Source: RPQJ01 sp963706535
Lineage (GTDB): Bacteria > Pseudomonadota > Gammaproteobacteria > Steroidobacterales > Steroidobacteraceae
Assembly: GCA_963706535.1 (NCBI GenBank)
Contig: CAVPMU010000025.1
Span: 1 to 64,000, forward strand
DNA length: 64,000 bases
Reading direction: 5' to 3'
Under the pieces are notes generated by a model, which worked only from the letters and a program-made list of their open reading frames with translations, ran no database searches and was not told the origin of the DNA. Positions within the stretch are counted from its first letter, which is position 1; every line of letters begins with the position of its first letter. The position numbers were made by a program, and so were the translations under genes. Shown here in pieces: positions 16,716-24,174 of this stretch.

Positions 16716-16867
16716 GCTAGCGGATAGAGGATAGCGGATAGCGGATAGTGAGGCGCGGATGGCAGCTGGCGGATCGCGCTGCAGCAAGTGCAGCACGGCG
16801 GGCATGGAAAGCAGTCATTGACGGCGCTTCTTTCACTATCCGCTATCCGCTGTTCACTATCCGCTAG
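16716..16867. repeat. Heptamer-repeat hairpin between sdhA and sdhB
   Basis: Four 7-bp units (GCGGATA, one GAGGATA) at 16720-16747 face an inverted set at 16837-16864 (TATCCGC three times, with one divergent unit TGTTCAC). The arms of about 35 bp can pair, closing a loop of about 80 nt. The sdhA stop codon TAG (16864-16866) lies in the outermost unit and the sdhB ATG starts 7 nt beyond the other arm. It could act as an mRNA processing or attenuation structure within the operon. Confidence 0.9.
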
Positions 16868-18648
16868 TAAGTCCGGGCCTTCGGCGGGACGGGCTCCACG
16901 TCGCTCGTGAGCGTGTTCAGGTGCACCGGGCGGTAGTCGATGTGCACATCGCCGCCCTCGCCCACCCAGGCAAGCGTGTGCTTGAGCCACTCCTTGTCGT
17001 CGCGTTCCTGGTAGTCCTCGCGCGCGTGGGCGCCGCGGCTCTCCTTGCGGTTCTCCGCGGAATGCATGGTCGCTACGGCCTGGCCAAGCAGGTTCTCGAG
17101 TTCCAGCGTCTCGACGAGGTCCGTGTTCCAGACCAGCGCCCGGTCGCTCACCTTCACGTCGGCCACGGACTCGCAGACCGCGGCGAGCTTGCGCACGCCC
17201 TCGTTCAGCGACTCGCCGGTGCGGAACACGGTCGCGTGATTCTGCATGGTGCGCTGCATGTCGTGGCGGATGTCGGCGGTCCGTCGTGAACCGTTCGCGT
17301 TGCGCAAGCGATCGAGCCGGCTCACGGCCAGGTCGCCGGCGTCCTTCGGCAACGGGGCTTGCGCAGCACCGGCCTGCGTCGTGGCAGCGCAGTGCCGCGC
17401 GGCTTCGCGGCCGAACACCACGAGGTCGAGCAGCGAGTTCGAGCCGAGGCGGTTCGCGCCGTGCACCGACACGCAGGCCGCCTCCCCCACGGCCATGAGC
17501 CCGGTCACGACGGAGTCCGGATCACCGTCCCTGAGTGTCACGACTTCGCCGTGCACGTTGCAGGGAATTCCGCCCATGTTGTAGTGCGCGGTCGGCAGCA
17601 CCGGGATCGGTTCCTTGTTGACGTCCACGCCGGCGAAGATGCGTGCGGTCTCGGCGATTCCAGGCAGGCGCTCGCGGATCACGTCCGGCCCCAGGTGCTC
17701 GAGATGCAGGTGGATGTGGTCCTTGAGCGGGCCCACGCCCCGCCCTTCGCGGATCTCGATGGTCATCGAGCGGCTCACGACGTTGCGCGAGGCGAGGTCC
17801 TTGGCGTTCGGCGCATAGCGCTCCATGAACCGCTCGCCGGCCGAGTTCGTCACATAGCCGCCTTCGCCACGCACGCCCTCGGTGATCAGGCAGCCGGCGC
17901 CGTAGATGCCGGTGGGGTGGAACTGCACGAACTCCATGTCCTGAAGTGGCAGGCCCGCACGCAGCACCATGCCGCCGCCGTCGCCCGTGCAGGTGTGGGC
18001 CGACGTGCACGAGAAATACGTGCGGCCGTAGCCACCGGTCGCGAGGATCACCTTCTGTGCGCGGAATCGGTGCAACTGGCCGGTCGCCAGTTCGAGCGCC
18101 ACCACGCCGCGGCAGGCGCCGTCCTGCATGATCAGGTCGATCGCGAAGAACTCCACGAAGAAGCGCGCCTCGTGCTTGAGCGACTGCTGGTAGAGCGTGT
18201 GCAGCATCGCGTGGCCGGTGCGGTCGGCCGCCGCACAGGTGCGCTGGGCGATGCCCTTGCCGTAGTGCGTCGTCATGCCGCCGAACGGGCGCTGGTAGAT
18301 CCTGCCGTCCTCGGTGCGGGAGAACGGCACGCCGTAGTGCTCGAGCTCGATCACCGCGGCGGGCGCTTCCTTGCACATGAACTCGATGGCGTCCTGGTCG
18401 CCGAGCCAGTCCGAGCCCTTGATGGTGTCGTAGAAATGGAAGCGCCAGTCGTCCTCGCCCATGTTGCCGAGCGCGGCGCTGATGCCGCCCTGCGCCGCCA
18501 CCGTGTGGCTGCGGGTCGGGAAGACCTTGGTGAGGCAGGCGGTGCTCGAGCCCGCTTCCGCGAGGCCGAAAGTCGCGCGGAGCCCGGCCCCACCGGCCCC
18601 GACCACGACGACGTCATAGGTGTGGTCCGTGAACGTGTAGGAACTCAT
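16864..18648 (-). CDS. sdhA: Succinate dehydrogenase flavoprotein subunit SdhA
   Basis: SdhA oxidises succinate to fumarate with covalently bound FAD. The 594-aa protein has the dinucleotide-binding motif VVVGAGGAGLRA near residue 15, the FAD-linked histidine segment RSHTVAAQGG, the active-site segments QFHPTG and HGANRLGSNSLLDL, and the usual C terminus PPKARTY. The start overlaps the sdhD stop (ATGA). Its TAG stop lies at the edge of the heptamer repeat. Confidence 0.98.
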   Translation of the reverse strand: MSSYTFTDHTYDVVVVGAGGAGLRATFGLAEAGSSTACLTKVFPTRSHTVAAQGGISAALGNMGEDDWRFHFYDTIKGSDWLGDQDAIEFMCKEAPAAVIELEHYGVPFSRTEDGRIYQRPFGGMTTHYGKGIAQRTCAAADRTGHAMLHTLYQQSLKHEARFFVEFFAIDLIMQDGACRGVVALELATGQLHRFRAQKVILATGGYGRTYFSCTSAHTCTGDGGGMVLRAGLPLQDMEFVQFHPTGIYGAGCLITEGVRGEGGYVTNSAGERFMERYAPNAKDLASRNVVSRSMTIEIREGRGVGPLKDHIHLHLEHLGPDVIRERLPGIAETARIFAGVDVNKEPIPVLPTAHYNMGGIPCNVHGEVVTLRDGDPDSVVTGLMAVGEAACVSVHGANRLGSNSLLDLVVFGREAARHCAATTQAGAAQAPLPKDAGDLAVSRLDRLRNANGSRRTADIRHDMQRTMQNHATVFRTGESLNEGVRKLAAVCESVADVKVSDRALVWNTDLVETLELENLLGQAVATMHSAENRKESRGAHAREDYQERDDKEWLKHTLAWVGEGGDVHIDYRPVHLNTLTSDVEPVPPKARTY

Positions 18649-19031
18649 GCCGCGACTCCGAGGGCGATGCGCAGCACGGCGAGCACGCCGGCGACGGCGG
18701 CGACGATGAGCGCGAACTTGACGACGACGAGCACGGCGATGCGCGTGCCCCGGGCTCCGACGTAATCCTCGACGATGACCTGCAGGCCGAGGTTGGCGTG
18801 CCAGGCGGCGACGAGCACGAACAGCAGCGCGAGCATCGACTGCAGCGGGGCGCCGAGCCACGCCACCACGCGATCGTGCCCGAGGCCGCCGAGCGCGAGC
18901 AGCGAGACGACGAACCAGATGCCGAGCAGCGTGAGCGCGACGGCCGTGACGCGCTGGCCGATCCAGTGGGAGGAACCGGACTTCGCCGAGCCGAGGCCCT
19001 GCACGCGGCCGAGGGGACTGCGCAGGCTCAT
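18645..19031 (-). CDS. sdhD: Succinate dehydrogenase membrane anchor SdhD
   Basis: SdhD forms, with SdhC, the quinone- and haem-binding membrane anchor of complex II. The 128-aa protein has three transmembrane helices (about 28-48, 58-78 and 98-118). The segment SSHWIGQRVTAVAL precedes the first helix and HANLGLQVIVEDYV follows the second, where haem and quinone ligands lie in this family. It starts 4 nt inside the end of sdhC. Confidence 0.92.
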   Translation of the reverse strand: MSLRSPLGRVQGLGSAKSGSSHWIGQRVTAVALTLLGIWFVVSLLALGGLGHDRVVAWLGAPLQSMLALLFVLVAAWHANLGLQVIVEDYVGARGTRIAVLVVVKFALIVAAVAGVLAVLRIALGVAA

Positions 19032-19423
19032 GCCGCACCCCCGAGGCTCGCACCGAGCAGGAACCAGAACGTAATCCCCAGGATGACGGATGCGATGGCC
19101 ACCGCCCAGCCACTCGCACGCGCCGCAGGACGGTCGAAGCCGACGATGGCGTCGAAGAACAGGTGCCGGACGCCGTTCAGCAGGTGGTAGCAGAAGCTCA
19201 TCAGGCCGCCGAACATCACCAGCTTCAGGAACGGGGAACCGAGGTTTTCGACGGCGGCGGCGTGGCGCTCCGGCCCGCCGGCGGTCGCCACCAGCCAGTA
19301 GACCAGCACGAAGAACGACAGGCTGAGCAGGATGCCAGTGACCCGATGCAGGATGGACAGCGTGTTGGTGTACTGCCAGCGGTACTGCATGAACGGGGAC
19401 AACGGCCGGTTCGGCTTCGGCAT
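19028..19423 (-). CDS. sdhC: Succinate dehydrogenase cytochrome b556 subunit SdhC
   Basis: SdhC is the cytochrome b subunit of complex II. The 131-aa protein has three transmembrane helices, the family signature SILHRVTGILLS in the first, and the haem-ligand histidine region FCYHLLNGVRHLFFD in the second. It starts at the ATG at 19423, 27 nt after the small SDHAF4-like gene. Confidence 0.95.
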   Translation of the reverse strand: MPKPNRPLSPFMQYRWQYTNTLSILHRVTGILLSLSFFVLVYWLVATAGGPERHAAAVENLGSPFLKLVMFGGLMSFCYHLLNGVRHLFFDAIVGFDRPAARASGWAVAIASVILGITFWFLLGASLGGAA

Positions 19424-19450
19424 GCTTGCTTTACCTCTCGGGGCCCACCG

Positions 19451-19630
19451 CTAGAAGTCGATGCACCGCCCGCCTTTCTCCCAGTCGCCGTAGCGGGTGG
19501 GTTCCGGGCCGGTTCGTCCACCGATCTCGCGGGGCGGCGGGGCCGGCTGCGAGGCGCCGGTGCCCGGCCTGGCGGCACCAGGCGCTACGGGCTCGGGCAG
19601 TGGCTTTTCTTGCGGCGCATCAGGTGACAC
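19451..19630 (-). CDS. DUF1674 / SDHAF4-like succinate dehydrogenase assembly factor
   Basis: This small gene (59 aa) heads the sdh operon. Its C terminus, EIGGRT followed by GPEPTRYGDWEKGGRCIDF, is the diagnostic end of the DUF1674 family, whose mitochondrial member SDHAF4 binds flavinylated SdhA and helps it join SdhB. The N-terminal half is proline-rich and likely disordered. I chose the GTG at 19630 because it gives the usual size; the frame is open further upstream, into the promoter region. With sdhE at the other end, the operon would encode two SdhA chaperones. Confidence 0.75.
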   Translation of the reverse strand: MSPDAPQEKPLPEPVAPGAARPGTGASQPAPPPREIGGRTGPEPTRYGDWEKGGRCIDF

Positions 19631-19760
19631 AGCAAAACAGTCTGCCAGATCTGCGAACCATTCACCACACTGAAAACGAAGGCAAATCCGGCGCGGGGAA
19701 AAGCGACCATTCCGGCTTCGACGAGTCCTGGCCGGATGCTCCGGACGGCGCCCGAGACCG

Positions 19761-19766
19761 TAGAAT
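19761..19766 (+). promoter_or_regulatory. Candidate -10 box (TAGAAT) for ygfZ, near-leaderless
   Basis: TAGAAT lies 9 nt before the ygfZ ATG, and no Shine-Dalgarno sequence is visible in the short CCGGGCACC gap. If it is used, the mRNA would begin within 1-3 nt of the start codon. No clear -35 hexamer is present. Confidence 0.35.
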
Positions 19767-19775
19767 CCGGGCACC

Positions 19776-20714
19776 ATGACGACCTACGAATCCACCCAGT
19801 CGGTGCACGCGGCACTGCTGCCGTTTCTCGGTGTACTGCGCTTCGCCGGACCGGATGCCGCCGCTTTCCTGCAGGGACAGTTGACGAGCGACACGCGCCT
19901 GCTCGCCGACGGGCCGACCCAGCTCGCCGCGTGCACGACCCCGCAGGGACGCGTGATCGCACTGCTGCGCCTGCACGCGAGTGCCGACGGCGTCCACGCC
20001 CTGCTCCCCGCCGACCTTGCCGAGCGGGTCACCACCCACCTGCGCAAGTACGTCCTGCGGGCCAAAGTCGCGATCGAAGTCGCGCACGACCTGCAGGCGG
20101 GCTGGATGGGCCCGGCCTTGCTGACCGATTCCTCCGACCCGGCCACCTTTGACGCCACGCGCACGATGTCGCCGGTGCCCCAGGCCGGCGCCACCAGCAT
20201 GGTGTCGTTCGACTACGCACCCGGTCGCAAGGTGCTCGCCGCCCCGGGGACCGCCTGGCGCTCCATCGCCGGCCTGTCGCTCGATCGACCGAACCCGCGG
20301 ATCGAGCAGGAGTGGCGTGCGGCCGACATCGCCGCCGGCCTGCCCCAGGTGCACGCCGCCACCGCCGAGGCCTTCATCCCGCAGATGCTGAACCTCGACC
20401 TGCTCGACGGCATCAGCTTCACGAAGGGCTGCTACACGGGCCAGGAAATCGTCGCCCGCACCCAGCACCTGGGCCGCATCAAGCGCCGCACGTTCCGCTA
20501 CCACCTGCCACCGGGGCCCGAGCCCGCGCCCATGGCGGGCCTGCTTCGCGACGGCACCAAGGTCGGCGAGGTCCTGATGAGTGCGCCCGTGGCGGACGGT
20601 GTCGAGGTGCTCGCCGTGACGGCGCTGGAAGCGAGTGGGCGCGATCTCGTCCTGGAGGACGGGAGGAAGGCCGAGCCGCGGCCGCTTCCGTACGAGATCA
20701 CGGAAAGCGGCTAG
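19776..20714 (+). CDS. ygfZ: tRNA-modifying / folate-binding protein YgfZ
   Basis: YgfZ is a folate-binding GcvT-like protein needed for some iron-sulfur enzymes, including tRNA methylthiolation by MiaB. The 312-aa product has the N-terminal segment AAAFLQGQLTSD and the family signature KGCYTGQEIVARTQHLG near residue 225. It is divergent from the sdh operon. Its TAG stop is part of the CTAG at which an IS630 derivative has inserted; the original stop is preserved. Confidence 0.93.
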   Translation: MTTYESTQSVHAALLPFLGVLRFAGPDAAAFLQGQLTSDTRLLADGPTQLAACTTPQGRVIALLRLHASADGVHALLPADLAERVTTHLRKYVLRAKVAIEVAHDLQAGWMGPALLTDSSDPATFDATRTMSPVPQAGATSMVSFDYAPGRKVLAAPGTAWRSIAGLSLDRPNPRIEQEWRAADIAAGLPQVHAATAEAFIPQMLNLDLLDGISFTKGCYTGQEIVARTQHLGRIKRRTFRYHLPPGPEPAPMAGLLRDGTKVGEVLMSAPVADGVEVLAVTALEASGRDLVLEDGRKAEPRPLPYEITESG

Positions 20715-21325
20715 TGTAGTGTTTCGTTCTGTTTGGCGCTTAAGCGGCGATTGGCGCGAATGACCTTCTGCAGGATGTCGCGCGCGCTCCTGGTCCAGAT
20801 GAACGGCTTGGGGTTGGCGTTGTGATGCGCGACGTACTCGTCGATGGCGGCGATCAGTTCAGGCACGCTGGTGAATACGCCGCGTCGCAGTCGCTCGGTG
20901 GTGAGGTCGCGGAAGAAGCGCTCCACCATGTTCAGCCACGAGGCGGAAGTGGGCGTGAAGTGCATGTGCCGCATGACGGGCTGGTGCTCACGCCCAACTC
21001 GGCGGCCGTCTTCCGCGTGCTCCAGTGTGTGGCTGCCGCTGGCTTGCTCTGCGTGGTTAACTTCACCAGTCGTGCCGTATCGACCTTGGCCGGCGGCGCG
21101 CCGCGCGGCAAGTCGCGCTCGATACCGGCCAGCCGCGATTGCCCATACCGCTTACGCCAGCGCGCGACCTGCACGCGCCCCACCCCCAGTTCCTCGGCGA
21201 TGTCCTTCGTTCCGCATCCCGTCAGCGGCCAGCAGTACGATGCGCGCGCGGCGCGAACCTAACGCTCGTGAGTTTGGAGCGACCGGATTCACATCAGTTC
21301 CATCAAGAACAGCACACTACACTAG
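20711..21325. mobile_element. Internally deleted IS630-family element, copy 1
   Basis: The element is about 613 bp with matching ends (CTAGTGTAGTGT at the left; its complement at 21314-21325). The minus strand carries the transposase remnant: an N-terminal helix-turn-helix part (ARWRKRYGQSRLAG, KTAAELGVS) joined directly to the C-terminal part (FTPTSASWLNMVERFF ... AKQNETLH). The central region with the first catalytic aspartates is missing, so it cannot transpose by itself. It sits in a CTAG target with TA at both edges, as IS630 does. Copy 2 (31208-31720) shares the same deletion junction and lies in the opposite orientation. Confidence 0.88.
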
Positions 21326-21561
21326 TTGACGCCGGTGGCCGTCATGAGATGGAACCGCCCATCGTCCGTGACCGTGCCCACGGCCTGGCTCGTTTGACCC
21401 GAGTCCGTGGAAGTGATCGTGCCCTTCCACGCGCCGACGGCCGCAACAGTGGCTGGAGGCGGATTTGAATCGGTTCCGGAACTACCTCCATCACCGCCAC
21501 CGCATGCAGTGAGGGCCAGGCCCGCAAGAAGAAGGGAACCAAAAGCAGGCTCTTTGTTCAC
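21322..21561 (-). CDS. Small putative lipoprotein
   Basis: This 79-aa protein has a lipoprotein signal peptide (FGSLLLAGLALTACGGG; the lipobox cysteine is about residue 20), a glycine/serine/proline-rich linker and a short domain (VGAWKGTITSTDSG, VTDDGRFHLM) resembling small secreted beta-rich proteins. I do not recognise a family. It converges on ygfZ, and the two stop codons shared one CTAG before the IS630 insertion. It may be shorter than its relatives, but the stop does not come from the insertion. Confidence 0.6.
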   Translation of the reverse strand: MNKEPAFGSLLLAGLALTACGGGDGGSSGTDSNPPPATVAAVGAWKGTITSTDSGQTSQAVGTVTDDGRFHLMTATGVN

Positions 21562-21635
21562 GGAAGCTCCTGCCAGCCCTTCGGGCGACGCAACGGAACG
21601 GCACGTCCCGGGCGGGTCGCTGCGAGCCGGGCACG

Positions 21636-22852
21636 TGTCCGATCTGCGGAATGACGCTCGAGCCGGTCATGCCGGCCCTGGACGACGGCGAGAATGCCGA
21701 ACCGACAGACTTCCGGCGCCGATTCTGGCGGACGCTGCCGCTTTCGATCCTGGTGCTGGCCGTGGCGATGTTCGGACATGCATCGAGCGTCGTGTCGCCC
21801 GTGGTTCGAACCTGGATCGAACTGGCACTGACGGCACCCGTGGTGCCGTGGGCTGGCTGGCCGTTCTTCCAGCGCTGGGCGCAGTCGATCGCCAACCGCA
21901 GTCCCGGCATGTGGACGCTGATAGGGACCGGCGTGGGTACCGCCTTTGCCTATAGCGTCGTCGCCACGCTGGCACCGGGGCTGTTTCCAGAGTCATTCCG
22001 TGAGCATGGGCGCGTCTCGGTGTATTTCGAGGCGGCCGCGATCATCGTCTCGCTGACGCTGCTGGGCCAGGTCCTCGAACTCGAGGCGCGCTCGAGCACG
22101 TCGGCGGCCCTCAAGGCGCTGCTCGGACTCGCGCCGAAGACGGCGCGCCGGTTGCGGGACGACGGGACGGAGGAAGACATCCCCCTGGCTCACCTCCATG
22201 TCGGTGATCGACTGCGCGTGCGCCCCGGCGAGAAGGTGCCGGTGGACGGCGAAGTGATCGAAGGTCGTTCCAGCGTCGATGAATCGACGCTCACGGGCGA
22301 ACCGATTCCCGTCGAGAAGCTGCCGGGCGCGAATGTGATCGGTGCCACGCTCAATGGCGTGGGCGCGCTCGTCGTCCGTGCCGACAAGGTCGGCTTCTGG
22401 TTCGTGCTGGCGGTGCTGGCGGTGCTGGCGAGCGCCCTCGCAACGTTCCTGGTCTGGGGCGCTTTCGGGCCCGACCCGTCGTGGACCCATGCCGTCGTCA
22501 ACGCAGTTGCAGTGCCGATCATCGCCTGTCCGTGCGCGCTCGGTCTTGCCACGCCGATGTCCATCATGGTCGCGACCGGCCGGGCGGCGCAGGCGGGGTG
22601 CTGTTCCGTGATGCCGAGGCCATCGAACGCCTTCGCACCATCGACACGCTCATCATCGACAAGACGGGCACGCTGACGCAGGGGCGCCCGGCCTTCCGGG
22701 AGGTGATCGGCCATGACCCTTGCCCCGCCGAGGAGGTGCTGCGACTCGCGGCCAGCCTGGACCAGGGCAGCGAACACCCGCTCGCCGATGCGATCGTCGC
22801 CGGGGCGAGACGGCGCGGCCTGTCGCTGACCGCTGTCGAGGACTTCGAATCG
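21636..22852 (+). pseudogene. Copper/heavy-metal P-type ATPase, degenerate
   Basis: The reading begins inside a heavy-metal binding motif (CPICGMTLEPVMP) and continues through transmembrane segments, the actuator domain (GRSSVDESTLTGEPIPVEK) and the CPx metal site (IIACPCALGLATPMS). Three lesions are visible: about 30 residues are missing in frame between VVRADKVG and FWFVLAV; a G run near 22594-22597 is one base short and shifts the frame before VLFRDAEAIE; and the gene stops abruptly after DKTGTLTQGRP ... AVEDFES, losing most of the nucleotide-binding domain. It cannot make a working pump. Confidence 0.85.
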
Positions 22853-22878
22853 CTCACGCGGCAGTCCAATCGATTCGA

Positions 22879-23409
22879 TTACGGCCCCGGCTTGGCGAGC
22901 ACCACCTCGATCTCGACCATCATGCCCGGCGCCACGAGTCCGGCCACCTGAACGGTGGAACGCGCTGGAAGATTCGGCTGTTCCTTCGTGCCGAAGAACT
23001 GGCTGTAGGCCTCCATGAAGCCTTTGAAATCCATGCGGCCGCCGAGCGCGGGGTCACCGGCGAGAAACACCGTCATCTTCACGACGTCAGCGAAGCCCAG
23101 ACCCATCGACTGAAGCGATTGCTGCATGCGTGCGAACACCGAAAGCGTCTGCGTCTTCGTGTCGCCCCAGTAGGCCGGCGTACCTTGCTCGGCCTTCGGG
23201 TCGGCGGGCGCTGGTGTCAGACCGCTGTGGTGAATGACACGGTAGCCCGCCGGCACTTCGACGGCGCGTGCAATGGGGAAGGACATGGTGCCGCCGAGCG
23301 GATGGCGGACGATATCAGCCGCATCGGCGGTCGGCAGCGCGGCGAGAGCAATGAGCGCAGCGACCGTCGTCTTCACGCGGGCCGCTGGTCGGCCCGTGCA
23401 GTTCTTCAT
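22879..23409 (-). CDS. Exported RidA (YjgF/UK114)-family imine deaminase-like protein
   Basis: RidA proteins hydrolyse reactive 2-imino acids or enamines to oxo acids. This 176-aa protein has a signal peptide (VKTTVAALIALAALPTADA), so it acts in the periplasm, and keeps the residues tied to activity: the arginine in NLPARSTVQVAG and the glutamate in VEIEVVLA. A YWGDTKTQT segment is typical of the exported subgroup. The ATG at 23409 follows GGGAGG at good spacing. It is the last gene of a five-gene exported cluster, 96 nt after a diheme cytochrome c and close to a flavin amine oxidase whose product would be an imine. Confidence 0.85.
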   Translation of the reverse strand: MKNCTGRPAARVKTTVAALIALAALPTADAADIVRHPLGGTMSFPIARAVEVPAGYRVIHHSGLTPAPADPKAEQGTPAYWGDTKTQTLSVFARMQQSLQSMGLGFADVVKMTVFLAGDPALGGRMDFKGFMEAYSQFFGTKEQPNLPARSTVQVAGLVAPGMMVEIEVVLAKPGP

Positions 23410-23505
23410 GTTCAACCTCCCTTCGGAATCGAGGATGGAAAATTCCCGAGCCGGCTCCGCGGCCGGTGCTCCTTCAATCATACGTGCCTGCGTCGTCCGC
23501 GTGAT

Positions 23506-24174
23506 TCACAACGTGCCGATATAGGCGACGACGTCGTCGATTGCCGGCTGATCCTCGAGGGTCGCCGTCGCGGCCGCTCGCATCTGCAGGCCAGTCGTGT
23601 CCTGTGGATGCACGCCACGAAGGCCCCGCAGATACTTGTCGATCTGACGCACGAGGTACCAGTCGTTCTGCTGCGCAAGGCGAGGCGCGCCGAGCGCGGC
23701 GTTGCCTTCACCCTGTTGTCCATGGCATGCCGCGCAGGCCGTGTAGAGTTGCTTCCCGTGGTCGGCGTTGCCGGTGAGCACGGGTCTGCGCGGATCCACG
23801 CGCAAGGCCGCCGCGTACTTCACCGCGCCCGCCGTGGCCGATGCATCGCGCAATGCCAGCGCGACCGCGCGCATCTGCTCACCACCGTCGTCGTCGTCAG
23901 CGCCACCACGCCAGCCCTCGGTGAAGGCCCGCAACTGGCGCTCCACGTACCACGCGTCGAGACCCGCAAGTCGCGGCGCCCCGATCGCCGCGTTTCCGCC
24001 TCCCGCTGTGCCGTGGCAAACAGTGCAATACGCGAAATCGGTCTCCCGGGCAAAGGCCGGCAGGCTCGTCAACAACCCCGTCAGGACGGCGACGGCGATG
24101 CTCCTGCGCGCCCAGGTCAGCCTGCCTGTCACGAACGCGCGCATTCGGTCCGGGTTCGGCGACGATTCGTTCAT
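23506..24174 (-). CDS. Exported diheme cytochrome c (c4-like)
   Basis: The 222-aa protein has an N-terminal export signal (RRSIAVAVLTGLLTSLPAFA) and two c-type haem sites, CTVCH near residue 50 and CAACH near 152, each followed by the APRLAG/APRLAQ segment and a Trp-Tyr pair as in cytochrome c4. Distal methionines for both haems are plausible (EQMRAVA, LQMRAAA). An Asp/Gly-rich insertion is present in the first domain. Its start overlaps the stop of the amine oxidase gene (ATGA), which suggests coupled expression and a role as that enzyme's electron acceptor. Confidence 0.88.
   Translation of the reverse strand: MNESSPNPDRMRAFVTGRLTWARRSIAVAVLTGLLTSLPAFARETDFAYCTVCHGTAGGGNAAIGAPRLAGLDAWYVERQLRAFTEGWRGGADDDDGGEQMRAVALALRDASATAGAVKYAAALRVDPRRPVLTGNADHGKQLYTACAACHGQQGEGNAALGAPRLAQQNDWYLVRQIDKYLRGLRGVHPQDTTGLQMRAAATATLEDQPAIDDVVAYIGTL

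Noticed and set aside
21322..21561. Lipoprotein gene truncated by the IS630 insertion
   Set aside because: Reconstructing the empty site shows that the TAG stop was already present in the target CTAG.
21803..21813. TTCGAA-type sequence resembling a tRNA T-arm
   Set aside because: It lies within the coding frame of the ATPase remnant, and no acceptor, D-arm or anticodon arm can be formed around it.
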